A DNA stretch of 64,000 nt, taken from assembly GCA_022826825.1 (NCBI GenBank), contig JAJDUD010000063.1, positions 62,001 through 126,000 on the forward strand, given 5' to 3'. This DNA comes from Acidobacteriota bacterium. Its GTDB lineage: Bacteria; Acidobacteriota; Vicinamibacteria; Marinacidobacterales; Marinacidobacteraceae. Position 1 is the first letter of the stretch, and the number at the start of each line of letters is the position of its first letter. The notes beneath the pieces were generated by a model. That model was given only the letters and a program-made list of their open reading frames with translations. It had not been told where the DNA came from and made no database searches. The position numbers were made by a program, and so were the translations under genes. Below are positions 1-8,195 of this stretch, piece by piece.

Positions 1-1
1 C

Positions 2-757
2 GTGGTCGCGGACTACGGCCAGATCCTCTCCGCCCGACTGCTGGCGGCGCCGCGGCTGGGGGCCGTCAACGTCCACGCCTCGCTGCTTCCCGAACTGCGC
101 GGCGCCGCCCCCGCGATCTGGGCGGTGGCCCGCGGCCATCGCCGCACCGGAGTCACGACCATGCTCATGGACGCGGGGCTCGACACCGGGCCGATCCTGC
201 TCCAACGGGAGACGGAGATCGGTGCGGCCGAGACCTCCGGCGAACTCCTCGCCCGTCTCGCTCCCCTGGGCGCCGAGCTTCTGATCGAGACCCTGTCCGG
301 TCTCGCCGCCGGACGGATCACCCCGCGCCCCCAGGACAACGAGGCAGCCACCTTCGCCCCCCGGGTCCGGAAGGCCGACGCCGCCCTGGACTGGGAACAG
401 GAGGCCCCCGTGCTGGCGAACCGGGTGCGCGCCTTCGCTCCCGCTCCGGTGGCCTTCACGGCCCTCGGAGACGGGACGTCCGGAGGGGCCACCCCGCTCC
501 GGATCCACCGCGCCGCCGCCGCGGACGGCCCGCCGGAAACCGGCTTGCCGCCCGGATCGTTCCGCATCGCCGGCGACCGGCGCGCCCCCGAACTCGTCGT
601 GGCCTGCGGCGGCGGGACCACGTTCCTCCCCCTCGAGGTGCAGGCCGCGGGGCGCCGCCGGCTCCCCATCGCCGAGTTCCTGCGGGGGAACGCCGTCCCG
701 CCGGAGGGCCGTTTCGCGAGCGCCGTCGAAGCGGCCCGGCTGACGGAATCCGGATGA
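2..757 (+). CDS. fmt: Methionyl-tRNA formyltransferase, 5'-truncated by window edge
   Basis: Transfers the formyl group of 10-formyl-THF onto initiator Met-tRNA in the cytoplasm. The visible 251 residues begin inside the N-terminal catalytic domain. The family motif SLLPELRGAAP is present at residues 27-37. The catalytic Asn23 and His25 precede it and Asp61 lies in the GLDTG motif, with the same spacing as Asn106/His108/Asp144 of the E. coli enzyme. The C-terminal OB-like domain follows from about residue 150. The first codon in frame is GTG at base 2, but the gene certainly continues upstream, because about 80-90 N-terminal residues are missing. The stop overlaps the next gene start by 4 nt (ATGA), and rsmB lies two genes downstream, a common fmt-rsmB neighbourhood. 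Confidence 0.95.
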   Translation: MVADYGQILSARLLAAPRLGAVNVHASLLPELRGAAPAIWAVARGHRRTGVTTMLMDAGLDTGPILLQRETEIGAAETSGELLARLAPLGAELLIETLSGLAAGRITPRPQDNEAATFAPRVRKADAALDWEQEAPVLANRVRAFAPAPVAFTALGDGTSGGATPLRIHRAAAADGPPETGLPPGSFRIAGDRRAPELVVACGGGTTFLPLEVQAAGRRRLPIAEFLRGNAVPPEGRFASAVEAARLTESG

Positions 758-1653
758 CGATGGGCACCCGGCTGCGGCGCGCCGCGTACTTCCTGGCCGG
801 AACCCTGGGGGTTCTGGCCGCCGCCTACGGCGTGCTGGTCCTGGTAGCGAGCACCCGACCCCCCAGACCGGTGCACGATTTCTTCAGTGCGCCGGCCCGG
901 AACCTCGCTCACCGCGGCGGCGGCATGCTGGCTCCCGAGGCCACCCTGGCGGCGTTCGCGGCGGCGGCCGATGCGGGAGCGGACGTTCTCGAGATGGACG
1001 TCCACCTGAGCGCCGACGGCGCCCTCGTGGTGATCCACGACCGCACGGTGGACCGCACCACCGACGGGAGCGGCGCCGTCGGGGAACTCCGCCTCGAGGA
1101 GTTGCGCGCCCTGAACGCCGGCCACCGTTTCCGGGAGCCGGAGGGTGGGTTCCCCTATCGCGAGGAACGCCTCGCCATACCCACCTTCGAGGAGGTCCAG
1201 GCCGCCCATCCGGACCTTCCCATCGTCGTCGAGATGAAGACGCCCGACACCGCCGAGCCCCTGTGCCGGGCGATCCGGGAAGCAGGGAGGGCAGACCGGA
1301 CGCTGGTGGCGGCTTTCGGCCGCGAATCCCTGGAGCGCTTCCGCGGCGCGTGTCCCGCGGTCGCGACCGGCGGCTCCTTCGGAGAGGTCGTGGTCTTCCT
1401 CGCCATGTCCCTGGGGCGCCTCAGCGGGCTCTACGACCCCCCGTTCGACGCGCTCCTGGTCAGCGAGACAAGCGGCCCCCTCCGGGTGGTGACCCCCCGC
1501 CTGCTGCGCTCCGCCCGCCAAGCCGGTCTGCCCGTGATCGTCTGGACCGTGAACCGGGCCGAGGACATGCAGCGCCTGCTCGCGCTGGGAGTGGACGGAA
1601 TCCTCACCGACGATCCGGCGACGCTTGCCGCGGTGATCGCCACCGCCCGCTGA
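754..1653 (+). CDS. Glycerophosphodiester phosphodiesterase, membrane-anchored
   Basis: Hydrolyses glycerophosphodiesters to glycerol-3-phosphate plus alcohol. A hydrophobic segment at residues 12-32 suggests an N-terminal membrane anchor or uncleaved signal, so the catalytic domain is probably periplasmic. The GDPD TIM-barrel signature is complete: HRGG with His53, Glu62 in APEATL, Glu80 and Asp82 in EMDVH, and the second catalytic His95 in IHD. The C-terminal VWTVN and GVDGILTDDP motifs are typical. The length of 299 aa is normal. It starts in a 4-nt overlap with fmt, and a second ATG two codons on is an alternative start. It ends one base before rsmB, so the three genes are likely co-transcribed. 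Confidence 0.92.
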   Translation: MTMGTRLRRAAYFLAGTLGVLAAAYGVLVLVASTRPPRPVHDFFSAPARNLAHRGGGMLAPEATLAAFAAAADAGADVLEMDVHLSADGALVVIHDRTVDRTTDGSGAVGELRLEELRALNAGHRFREPEGGFPYREERLAIPTFEEVQAAHPDLPIVVEMKTPDTAEPLCRAIREAGRADRTLVAAFGRESLERFRGACPAVATGGSFGEVVVFLAMSLGRLSGLYDPPFDALLVSETSGPLRVVTPRLLRSARQAGLPVIVWTVNRAEDMQRLLALGVDGILTDDPATLAAVIATAR

Positions 1654-1654
1654 G

Positions 1655-3076
1655 ATGCCCGGAGCCCCCCGCAAGCAGACGGGCCGGAGCGCCAGAAGGG
1701 GAACCGCCCCGCCCTCGCGTCCCGCGTCCCCGGCCCGGCGCGCCGCCTTCGCGGTTCTCCTGCGGCTCGAACCCACCCGGGACCGGCCCCGTCCGCCCCG
1801 CCCGGACGCCCTCATCGCCCGCCTCGAGGACGCGCACGGGCAGCCCCCGAGCGACCGCGACCGGGCGCTCGCGCGAGAACTGGTCTTCGGCGTGCTGCGC
1901 TGGCGGCGGGCCCTCGACTACGCCCTCGACGCCTACTCGCGCCGGCCGGTCGCAAAACTCGATCTCCCGGTGCGGATCGCGCTCCGGCTCGGCCTCTACC
2001 AGCTTCGCTACCTGGACCGGGTGCCGGCCAGCGCCGCGGTGCACGAGTCCGTGTCTCTCGCCGCCGCTTCCGCCCGGCCGGGGGCGGCCGGTCTCGTCAA
2101 CGCCGTCCTCCGCGCCTACCTCAGGGCGGACCACCCGTGGCCCCGCCCCGGCGGGGACCGGGGTCTCTATCTGCGCGCCGGACTGTCGCACCCGGACTGG
2201 ATGGTGGACCGGTATCTCGGGCAACTCGGAACCGACGGCGCCCGGCGGAGGCTCGAAGCCAGCAATCGTTCCCCCCGGGTCTTCCTGCGCGTGAGCCGGC
2301 GGCTGGCCCTCGAGGAGGTGCGGACACGGCTCGCGCAGGAAGGCGTGGAGACCGAACGTTTCCCGATCGCCCCCCGCTGTCTCCGGGTCACGAGCGGAAA
2401 CCCCCAGAACTCGGCCCTGCTCGAGGAGGGCGCGATTCACGTTCAGGATGCGGGATCGCAACTCGTGGCCTGGTTGCTTCCTGTGGACGGGGCGCGCCGG
2501 TGTCTCGATGCCTGCGCCGCTCCCGGCGGGAAAGCCACCATCTTCGCCGAGCGGATCGAACCGCGGCCGCTGATTGCCGCCGACCTTCGGCCGGGCCGGG
2601 TGGCGCTCCTGGACTCCACCGTGCGGCGTCTCGCGGCTGGCAACGTGCTGCGGCTCGCCGCCGACGCGGCCCGTCCACCGTTCGCGGCGGCAACGTTCGA
2701 CCGAATCCTCCTGGACGTTCCCTGCAGCGGCCTCGGAACCCTGTCGCGGAATCCCGACATCAAGTGGACCGCATCGCTTGCGCGCGTCCGGGAACTCGCG
2801 GAAACCGCGGGCCGCATCGCCGGGGCGGCCGCGGACCTGCTCGGTCCGGGCGGCATGCTGCTCTACTCGGCCTGCTCCCTCGAGCCGGAAGAAACGAACG
2901 AGACGGTCCGCGGCCTGCTCTCCGAGCGCCCCGGCCTCCGGCAGCTCTCCCTGGCGGATCGCCTGCCGGAAGCCCTGGCCCCGCTCGTCGACGACGACGG
3001 CGCGCTTCGGGTCGCACCGGAAGACCACGGAACCGACGGCTACTACGCGGCGCTCCTGCAGCGCACGGACGGCTGA
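1655..3076 (+). CDS. rsmB: 16S rRNA (cytosine-967 C5)-methyltransferase RsmB
   Basis: SAM-dependent methyltransferase that makes m5C967 in 16S rRNA. An N-terminal NusB-like RNA-binding domain (about residues 25-160) is followed by a Rossmann methyltransferase domain. The SAM motif LDACAAPGGK is at 284-293. Motif IV, DVPCSGLG, carries Cys357, and motif VI, YSACSLEPEE, carries the nucleophile Cys407. The string NPDIKW next to motif IV is diagnostic of the RsmB/RsmF group. The first 25 residues are basic and low-complexity. The start ATG lies 1 nt after the upstream stop, consistent with translational coupling. Length 473 aa is slightly above the usual 430. Confidence 0.95.
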   Translation: MPGAPRKQTGRSARRGTAPPSRPASPARRAAFAVLLRLEPTRDRPRPPRPDALIARLEDAHGQPPSDRDRALARELVFGVLRWRRALDYALDAYSRRPVAKLDLPVRIALRLGLYQLRYLDRVPASAAVHESVSLAAASARPGAAGLVNAVLRAYLRADHPWPRPGGDRGLYLRAGLSHPDWMVDRYLGQLGTDGARRRLEASNRSPRVFLRVSRRLALEEVRTRLAQEGVETERFPIAPRCLRVTSGNPQNSALLEEGAIHVQDAGSQLVAWLLPVDGARRCLDACAAPGGKATIFAERIEPRPLIAADLRPGRVALLDSTVRRLAAGNVLRLAADAARPPFAAATFDRILLDVPCSGLGTLSRNPDIKWTASLARVRELAETAGRIAGAAADLLGPGGMLLYSACSLEPEETNETVRGLLSERPGLRQLSLADRLPEALAPLVDDDGALRVAPEDHGTDGYYAALLQRTDG

Positions 3077-3165
3077 GCAGCCCGGGCCGGGCGACCGCCT
3101 CCGGCCCCGGCCCCGGCCGTTCGCGAATCGCGCCCGGCACTAAACTTCCGGCAGGCACCACCACC

Positions 3166-3930
3166 TTGGGCAGTTTCCGGATCCGTTGGGCGCGCCGCGG
3201 GGAACCCTCCACCTCAAGGCTGTCGCGAGGCCTGTACTACCTCCTGATCGGATCGCTGCTCGGCGCCACCTTCGCCTTCGCCGCCGCGGCGACCTTCCTG
3301 GTCGCCTCCTCCGCCGCCGACCCCACCGTTCCGGATCTCACCGGCCTCGAGGTCGCCGCCGCCGAAGCCGTGCTCGGCGGCGCCGGGCTCCGGCTCGCGG
3401 AGGGCCAGGCCCGTTTCGACGACCACGTTCCGGAAGGGCGCATCGTCTTCCAGGAACCGGCGCCGGGATCGTTCTTCAAGCGCGGGCGTTCCGTCCAGGT
3501 GTTCCGAAGCCTCGGGCCTACCCGCCGGGTCGTCCCGCGGCTCGAGGGGAGCACGCTCACGGAGGCCCGGCGGCAGCTCGAGGCCGCCGAACTCACCGTG
3601 GGCCGCGTGGCCGAGGTGGAAAGCGACACCTATCTTGCAGGCCGGGTCATCGCCCAGTCCCCCGTGGCCTACAGCGAGACGGTTCCCGAAACCTCGGTTT
3701 CCGTCCTCCTTTCCGCCGGATCGGAGCCCGAGGCCTTCGTCATGCCGGATTTCATCGGCCGCCGCTACGGGGACATCGCCGATGACCTGAGCCGGAGCGC
3801 CGTCCGCGTGCGGGATGTCCGGAGCGTCCCCTACCGGGGGGTTCCGGCGGGCATCGTCGTGGATCAGGTGCCAGCGGCGGGCGCCAAGGTAAGCCGCGCG
3901 GACCGGATCGTGCTGACCCTGAGCCGGTAG
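3166..3930 (+). CDS. Membrane-anchored triple-PASTA domain protein
   Basis: A single transmembrane helix (sequence around LLIGSLLGATFAFAAAATF) is followed by three consecutive PASTA domains of about 65 residues each, beginning at VPDLTG, VPRLEG and MPDFIG. PASTA domains bind peptidoglycan fragments or beta-lactams in penicillin-binding proteins and Ser/Thr kinases. Here no kinase or transpeptidase domain is attached. The reading frame is open far upstream but in the shadow of rsmB. TTG at 3166 is the only plausible start in the 90-nt gap, giving 254 aa with a short basic N-terminus before the helix. A TAAACT box sits 20 nt upstream. A stand-alone PASTA protein between rsmB and rpe is a recurring arrangement in Acidobacteriota-like genomes. 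A role in cell-wall sensing is inferred. Confidence 0.8.
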   Translation: MGSFRIRWARRGEPSTSRLSRGLYYLLIGSLLGATFAFAAAATFLVASSAADPTVPDLTGLEVAAAEAVLGGAGLRLAEGQARFDDHVPEGRIVFQEPAPGSFFKRGRSVQVFRSLGPTRRVVPRLEGSTLTEARRQLEAAELTVGRVAEVESDTYLAGRVIAQSPVAYSETVPETSVSVLLSAGSEPEAFVMPDFIGRRYGDIADDLSRSAVRVRDVRSVPYRGVPAGIVVDQVPAAGAKVSRADRIVLTLSR

Positions 3931-3944
3931 AGGCACGGACTCGG

Positions 3945-4589
3945 ATGCGGATCACTCCGTCCCTTCTCTCCGCCGACTTCACGCGACTGGCCGAGGAGAT
4001 ACGGACGGTGGAGGAAGCCGGGGCGCACGGGTTGCACCTCGACGTCATGGACGGGCACTACGTCCCCAACCTGACGTTCGGGCCGATGTTGGTGGCGGCG
4101 GTCCGACGGTGCACCGACCTCCCGCTCGACGCCCACCTGATGATCGAGAACGCGGCGGAACACATCGGGGCCTACGCGGACGCGGGCGCGGACGCGATCG
4201 CGGTGCATCCGGAAGCGGTGTCCCATCTCCACAAGACGATCTCCGACCTCCGTTCCCTCGACGTCCGGCCCGGACTGGCCCTCAACCCGCTTTCACCGCT
4301 GGCATCTCTCGGGGAGGCGCTGACGGCCGTGGACTACGTGATCGTCATGTCGGTCAACCCCGGCTGGGGCGGGCAGCGCTTCATCGAAGGCAGCATGGAC
4401 CGCATCCGCCAGGTCCGGGAGCTTGCCGAACGGCACAACCCATCGCTCGAGATCGTGGTGGACGGAGGGATGGGCGCCTCCCGGGTCGCGGCGGCCCGCG
4501 ACGCGGGGGCCGACGTGGTGGTGGCGGGATCGGCCGTGTTCGGGGCCTCCGATCCCGCGGCGGCGGTCCGCGAGATACTCGCGGCGTGA
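3945..4589 (+). CDS. rpe: Ribulose-phosphate 3-epimerase
   Basis: Interconverts D-ribulose-5-phosphate and D-xylulose-5-phosphate in the pentose phosphate pathway. A complete 214-aa TIM barrel is present. It begins with the signature ITPSLLSADF. The metal-binding HLDVMDGHYVPN string follows, then the HLMI motif, then SVNPGWGGQ, and the late catalytic Asp in VVDGGM. The start ATG is 14 nt after the PASTA gene stop. The sequence is orthodox for the family. Confidence 0.97.
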   Translation: MRITPSLLSADFTRLAEEIRTVEEAGAHGLHLDVMDGHYVPNLTFGPMLVAAVRRCTDLPLDAHLMIENAAEHIGAYADAGADAIAVHPEAVSHLHKTISDLRSLDVRPGLALNPLSPLASLGEALTAVDYVIVMSVNPGWGGQRFIEGSMDRIRQVRELAERHNPSLEIVVDGGMGASRVAAARDAGADVVVAGSAVFGASDPAAAVREILAA

Positions 4590-4680
4590 TGGATCGCCCC
4601 GGCGGGACCGGCCTGCGGAGGATCGCCGCCGCCTCCGGTGGACAGGCCGGCCGGCGCCCTTGACCGCCCGGGACCGCCCG

Positions 4681-5139
4681 TTGCCCGCCGAGAGCGCGCC
4701 CGTGCCGGCTGCTTCCCCCACTCGCGTCTCGATCCGCGTCCGATACGCGGAGACCGACCAGATGGGCGTCGGGTATCACGGCGCCTACCTCCCCTGGCTC
4801 GAGGTGGCGCGGACCCGGTGGCTGCAGGAACACGCCGTGTCGTACCCGGAGCTGGAGGCCGGCGGCGTTCACCTGCCGGTCATCGAAGTGCGGTGCCGTT
4901 ATCTGCAGGCCACCCGCTACGACGACGAGCTGATCGTCGAAGCCACCGCCCACCGCTACCGGCGCTCCGGCATCGGCTTCGAGTATCGCGTGCTGCGTCC
5001 CGCGGACGGCAAGCTGGTGGCGACCGCCGAGACCCGCCACGCGGCGGTGGGGCCCGACGGGCGGCCCCGCCGCCTCCCGGTGCCGGTACGCGATGCCCTG
5101 GAACGAAGCACCCCTGACGACGCCCCGGTCAGGCGCTAG
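4681..5139 (+). CDS. YbgC/4-hydroxybenzoyl-CoA type acyl-CoA thioesterase
   Basis: A hot-dog-fold thioesterase. The N-terminal motif RYAETDQMGVGYHGAYL contains the conserved catalytic Asp of the YbgC family and the following H-x-x-Y-L. The rest follows the usual strand pattern (VRCRYLQATRYDDEL, then FEYRVLR). No ATG is available. TTG at 4681 gives 152 aa and GTG at 4702 gives 145 aa, and the latter starts closer to the first beta-strand. YbgC proteins often sit beside tol-pal genes. Here the neighbour is bamD, whose reading frame begins just before this gene's stop if its longest frame is used. The physiological substrate cannot be read from sequence. Confidence 0.85.
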   Translation: MPAESAPVPAASPTRVSIRVRYAETDQMGVGYHGAYLPWLEVARTRWLQEHAVSYPELEAGGVHLPVIEVRCRYLQATRYDDELIVEATAHRYRRSGIGFEYRVLRPADGKLVATAETRHAAVGPDGRPRRLPVPVRDALERSTPDDAPVRR

Positions 5140-5173
5140 CATTTCGTCGACTGCGGCCCTTCCGCTGTGTTGC

Positions 5174-5980
5174 ATGGCTCCTGACCCCGCCGGTTCCGCC
5201 CGCCGGACCTTCCTTCCCCCTGCCCTCGCGGTAGCCGCCTTGGTGCTGGGTCTCGCGTGCAGCTCCGGGCCGATGGCGGAGGTCCCGACCGGCGCGCAGG
5301 CCGATCGCCGGCTGCTGGCGCTCGGGCAGCAGAGTCTCGAGGACCGCGACTGGGAGACAGCCCGCACCTGGTTCCGTCAGTTGCTCGACAGCTACCCGCG
5401 CAGCCAGTTCGCCGGAGACGCCCGTCTGGGGATCGCGGACACCTACAACAACCAGCGCGGCGCCCAGAACGCGCTCCTGGCAGCCACCGAGTACCGGGAC
5501 TACCTGACCTTCTTCCCGAACCACCCGCGAGCGGACTACGCGCAGTTCCAGATCGCGTTCGGACACTTCAAGCGGCGCCGCAGCGCGGACCGGGACCAGG
5601 AGGACACGGAGCTGGCGGCGACCGAGTTCGAGAAACTGCTCGAGCTGTACCCCAACTCCCGCTACGCCGAGGAGGCGCGGGGCCATCTCGTGGAGTGCAA
5701 GAACGACCTCGCCACCTCCGTGCTCCTGAAGGCCGAGTTCTACCAGGACCACCGGAATTGGTGCCGGGGCGCCATTCCCCGGCTGGAGGAGATCCTGACG
5801 AACTATCCCGACTTCGACCGCCGCGCCGAAGTGCGCCACCGGTTGGGCCGGGCGCTCACCGAGTGCGGACGCGAGCAGGAGGCCCTGGTCCACTACCAGA
5901 AGATCGTGGAAGAGCACTCGGAGAGCCCCTTCACGGAGGCAGCCCGCCAACGGATTCGCGAGATCCTCGCCCGAACCTGA
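5174..5980 (+). CDS. bamD: Outer membrane assembly lipoprotein, BamD/YfiO-like TPR protein
   Basis: A component of, or relative of, the BAM complex that inserts beta-barrel proteins in the outer membrane. The protein starts at the ATG at 5174, followed by a basic n-region and a hydrophobic core ending in GLAC, with the lipidation Cys at residue 29. The mature part consists of tetratricopeptide repeats: the pairs LDSYPRSQFAGDA, LTFFPNHPRADYA and LELYPNSRYAEEA are typical of the BamD family. Length (268 aa) is close to the family norm. An upstream in-frame ATG at 5093 would add 27 non-signal residues and overlap the thioesterase gene, so the internal start is preferred. Other TPR lipoproteins (CpoB/YbgF) are less likely. 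Confidence 0.85.
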   Translation: MAPDPAGSARRTFLPPALAVAALVLGLACSSGPMAEVPTGAQADRRLLALGQQSLEDRDWETARTWFRQLLDSYPRSQFAGDARLGIADTYNNQRGAQNALLAATEYRDYLTFFPNHPRADYAQFQIAFGHFKRRRSADRDQEDTELAATEFEKLLELYPNSRYAEEARGHLVECKNDLATSVLLKAEFYQDHRNWCRGAIPRLEEILTNYPDFDRRAEVRHRLGRALTECGREQEALVHYQKIVEEHSESPFTEAARQRIREILART

Positions 5981-6011
5981 CCGGCCTGCGTTTCGCCTCC
6001 CGGCGGTCGGC

Positions 6012-6035
6012 GATGCCTCCGGAGGCCGGCGCTCC
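6012..6035. repeat. REP-like palindrome, copy 1
   Basis: The perfect palindrome GCCTCCGGAGGC is followed by CGGCGCTCC. It belongs to a dispersed family with copies near 23.2, 31.9, 32.1, 32.2 and 60.6 kb. It lies in the short convergent gap after bamD. The identity with the 23.2-kb copy extends upstream through TTTCGCCTCC at 5991-6000. Confidence 0.65.
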
Positions 6036-6049
6036 TGGCGTCCCGCGTC

Positions 6050-6430
6050 TCAGGAAACGGAGCCCGACGGACTCCGCACTTCCGCGAGGCAGTCTCCGCG
6101 ATGGACCAGGATCCGGAGGCCCGGCCGCCGCCCGGGAGCGGCAGCGGCGCCGGCGGCAATCACGACGTCACCCGCCACGAGGCCCTGGAGCAGCGCCGCT
6201 TCGCCACGCTGGACGTCGGCCATTGCGACCGCTACCCCGACGATCCGCCATCCCTGAATCTCGGACCGGTCGAGCCGCCGCTCCACCAACGTCTCGAGCG
6301 CCGCCGGCCCCCGCCCCACCTCCGGCGCCGGCTCGAACCCCAGGACATCCACCTGCCGGTGGCGTTTTTCCCCGACCAGGAAGCCGCGGGACCCATCCAG
6401 GCCGGCTACGGCATCCGCACCCAGGAACAC
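6050..6430 (-). CDS. Short unknown protein downstream of pgsA, possible gene remnant
   Basis: An open frame of about 126 codons with the high GC at third positions that real genes here show, starting at GTG 6430 and ending at 6050. It follows pgsA by 43 nt on the same strand. No enzyme motif is visible. The last third (ALLQGLVAGDVVIAAG) resembles the C-terminal hairpin of RND-type membrane-fusion proteins (compare V-L-x-G-L-x-x-G-D-x-V-V-x-x-G). No upstream hairpin or lipoyl domain exists, so this could be a truncated remnant or a coincidence. No signal peptide or transmembrane segment is apparent. The frame also stays open upstream, antisense-free, into the pgsA region, but that part reads as shadow. 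Confidence 0.45.
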   Translation of the reverse strand: MFLGADAVAGLDGSRGFLVGEKRHRQVDVLGFEPAPEVGRGPAALETLVERRLDRSEIQGWRIVGVAVAMADVQRGEAALLQGLVAGDVVIAAGAAAAPGRRPGLRILVHRGDCLAEVRSPSGSVS

Positions 6431-6473
6431 CTCGGGCAGAGCCCGTAGCAGGCGGCGCGGGGCCGAACCCGGC

Positions 6474-7007
6474 TCAGCCAGAGAGCGCGACGCTTCGCGC
6501 TCCGGCGAAGTAGGAGAAGCCGGACCACGCCGTGAGGAAGGCCGCGATCCAGAGACCCAGCACTCCGAAGGGCGCCAGGACCTCATAGAAAGCTCCGGCC
6601 AGAACCAGGAGGGCCGCGTACACCTGCGCGTGCATCTTGATCTTCCCGAGCAGATTGACCGGCACGCTGCTCCCCCGCTGGAGGGCAACCATCCGGAGCG
6701 CGGTCACCGCGAACTCCCGACCCACGATCACAATCGCGACCCAGGCGGGACAGAGCCCCCGGGCCACCAGGCAGATGAAGATCGTGGAGATGAAGAACTT
6801 GTCCGCGACCGGATCCAGCAGCGTCCCGAGCGCCGTGATCTGGTTCCGGCGGCGGGCGATGTGCCCGTCGAGCAGGTCGGTCAGCGCCCCACCGGCCACG
6901 AGACCGGCGCTCACCAGTTGCCAGCCGGGGAACGAGGCGAGCAGAGCCACCGCCACAAACGGCGTCAGCAGAATCCGCAGCAGCGTAAGCCGGTTCGCCA
7001 CGCTCAT
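6474..7007 (-). CDS. pgsA: CDP-diacylglycerol-glycerol-3-phosphate 3-phosphatidyltransferase
   Basis: Catalyses the committed step of phosphatidylglycerol synthesis in the inner membrane. The CDP-alcohol phosphotransferase signature D-G-x2-A-R-x8-G-x3-D-x3-D is intact, from DGHIAR to LLDPVADK (about residues 48-71). Four hydrophobic segments are visible. The length (177 aa) is normal. The annotated ATG is directly abutted by GGAG. The in-frame GTG two codons later, with GGAG 6 nt upstream, may be the true start and would give M-ANRLTLLR. Divergent from the nucleotidyltransferase gene. Confidence 0.95.
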   Translation of the reverse strand: MSVANRLTLLRILLTPFVAVALLASFPGWQLVSAGLVAGGALTDLLDGHIARRRNQITALGTLLDPVADKFFISTIFICLVARGLCPAWVAIVIVGREFAVTALRMVALQRGSSVPVNLLGKIKMHAQVYAALLVLAGAFYEVLAPFGVLGLWIAAFLTAWSGFSYFAGARSVALSG

Positions 7008-7118
7008 CTCCGGTACACGTTCGAAGGAGTTCTCCGCGCCCCAGCGCGGACAAGGGATGCCGGGATGCTATCAGCAGCGGCCGGCGCCCCCGGGGGGAGT
7101 ATCCTGTCCGACTGTTCG

Positions 7119-8195
7119 ATGAAGGCGGTCATTCTCATCGGGGGAAAAGCGCTGCGGCTGCGTCCCCTCACGTTCCGCCGTCCCAAGGCGATCGTCCCGC
7201 TCCTTACCCGGCCTTTCCTGCTCACCCAGTTCGAGCTGCTCCGCCAGGCGGGAATCACCGACATCATTCTCTGCCTGGCCTCTCTCCCCCGGCGCATCGA
7301 GGCCACCTTCGGTGACGGGAACGCGTTCGGCGTGTCCCTCAGGTACTCGGTAGAGCCGAAGCCCCTCGGCACCGGGGGCGCCATCGGCCACGTGAAGTCC
7401 CTGCTCTCCGAACCCTTCGTGTGCCTGAACGGCGACTCGCTGACCGACCTCGACATTGGGGCGCTCGTGCGGACCCACGAAACCTCCGGCGCCCTCCTGA
7501 CGCTCGCGCTGACCCGGGTGGCCGACGCGTCGCCCTACGGAATGGTCCGGGCCGAGGCATCCCGGGCTGGCGAGACCCGCCAGGTCCTCAGCTTCACGGA
7601 AAAGCCGGATTCGCCGGAGCCGGGTGAGATCAGCATCGGCGCCTACGTCATGAATCCGGACGTCTTCGAATTCGTGCCCGAGCGAGGCCCATGCTCGCTG
7701 GAACACGAGGTCTTCCCGGCGGTGCTGGCGGCCGGCCGTCCGGTCGCGGCGCACCGGCACGAGGGCTACTTCACGGACATCGGCATCCCGTCGCGTTACC
7801 GGCAGGCCCACCGGGACGCCCTCGACGGCAAGATACGGATTCCGGGAGTAGGGCGGCCCAATCCGGGCGGAGTCATCGTCGACGCAACCGCCTCCGTCCA
7901 CCCGCGCGCCCGCCTCATCGGCCCCTCCCTGGTGGGACCCGAAGCCCAGGTTCGCGAAGACGCCGAAATCGGCCCCTACGCGGTGCTGGGGCGGCAAGTG
8001 CGGGTCGAGGCCAACGCACAGGTGAAGGACTCGATCCTGTGGGCGCACACCCGCATCAGCGAGGACGCCACCGTGTCGGGCGCGATTGTGGGAGTCAGCA
8101 GTTTCGTCGGCCCGGGAGCCCACCTCTCGGGAGCGGTGCTCGGCGACAAGAGCACCGTCGCCGCGCACAGCACCGTTCCATGGCTCGACCACTGA
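7119..8195 (+). CDS. Sugar-phosphate nucleotidyltransferase with left-handed beta-helix tail
   Basis: A nucleotide-sugar pyrophosphorylase of the GDP-mannose/glucose-1-phosphate type. The N-terminal domain has MKAVILIGGKALRLRPLT, a variant of the GG-x-G-x-R-L-x-P-L-T loop in which the usual second Gly-Thr-Arg is KALR. It then has the PKAIVPLL lysine motif and the CLNGDSLTDLD metal/nucleotide site. The last 100 residues are hexapeptide-repeat beta-helix (for example VHPRARLIGPSLVG). The ATG at 7119 gives 358 aa. An upstream in-frame ATG at 7065 would add residues not found in the family. It overlaps the downstream phosphohexomutase by 16 nt, and the two would make an NDP-sugar, possibly GDP-mannose. 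The exact sugar is uncertain. Confidence 0.88.
   Translation: MKAVILIGGKALRLRPLTFRRPKAIVPLLTRPFLLTQFELLRQAGITDIILCLASLPRRIEATFGDGNAFGVSLRYSVEPKPLGTGGAIGHVKSLLSEPFVCLNGDSLTDLDIGALVRTHETSGALLTLALTRVADASPYGMVRAEASRAGETRQVLSFTEKPDSPEPGEISIGAYVMNPDVFEFVPERGPCSLEHEVFPAVLAAGRPVAAHRHEGYFTDIGIPSRYRQAHRDALDGKIRIPGVGRPNPGGVIVDATASVHPRARLIGPSLVGPEAQVREDAEIGPYAVLGRQVRVEANAQVKDSILWAHTRISEDATVSGAIVGVSSFVGPGAHLSGAVLGDKSTVAAHSTVPWLDH

Noticed and set aside
13-1815. 600-aa open frame on the minus strand opposite fmt, GDPD and rsmB
   Set aside because: It is an antisense shadow caused by high GC. The plus-strand genes there have complete family motifs, and the frame has no domain.
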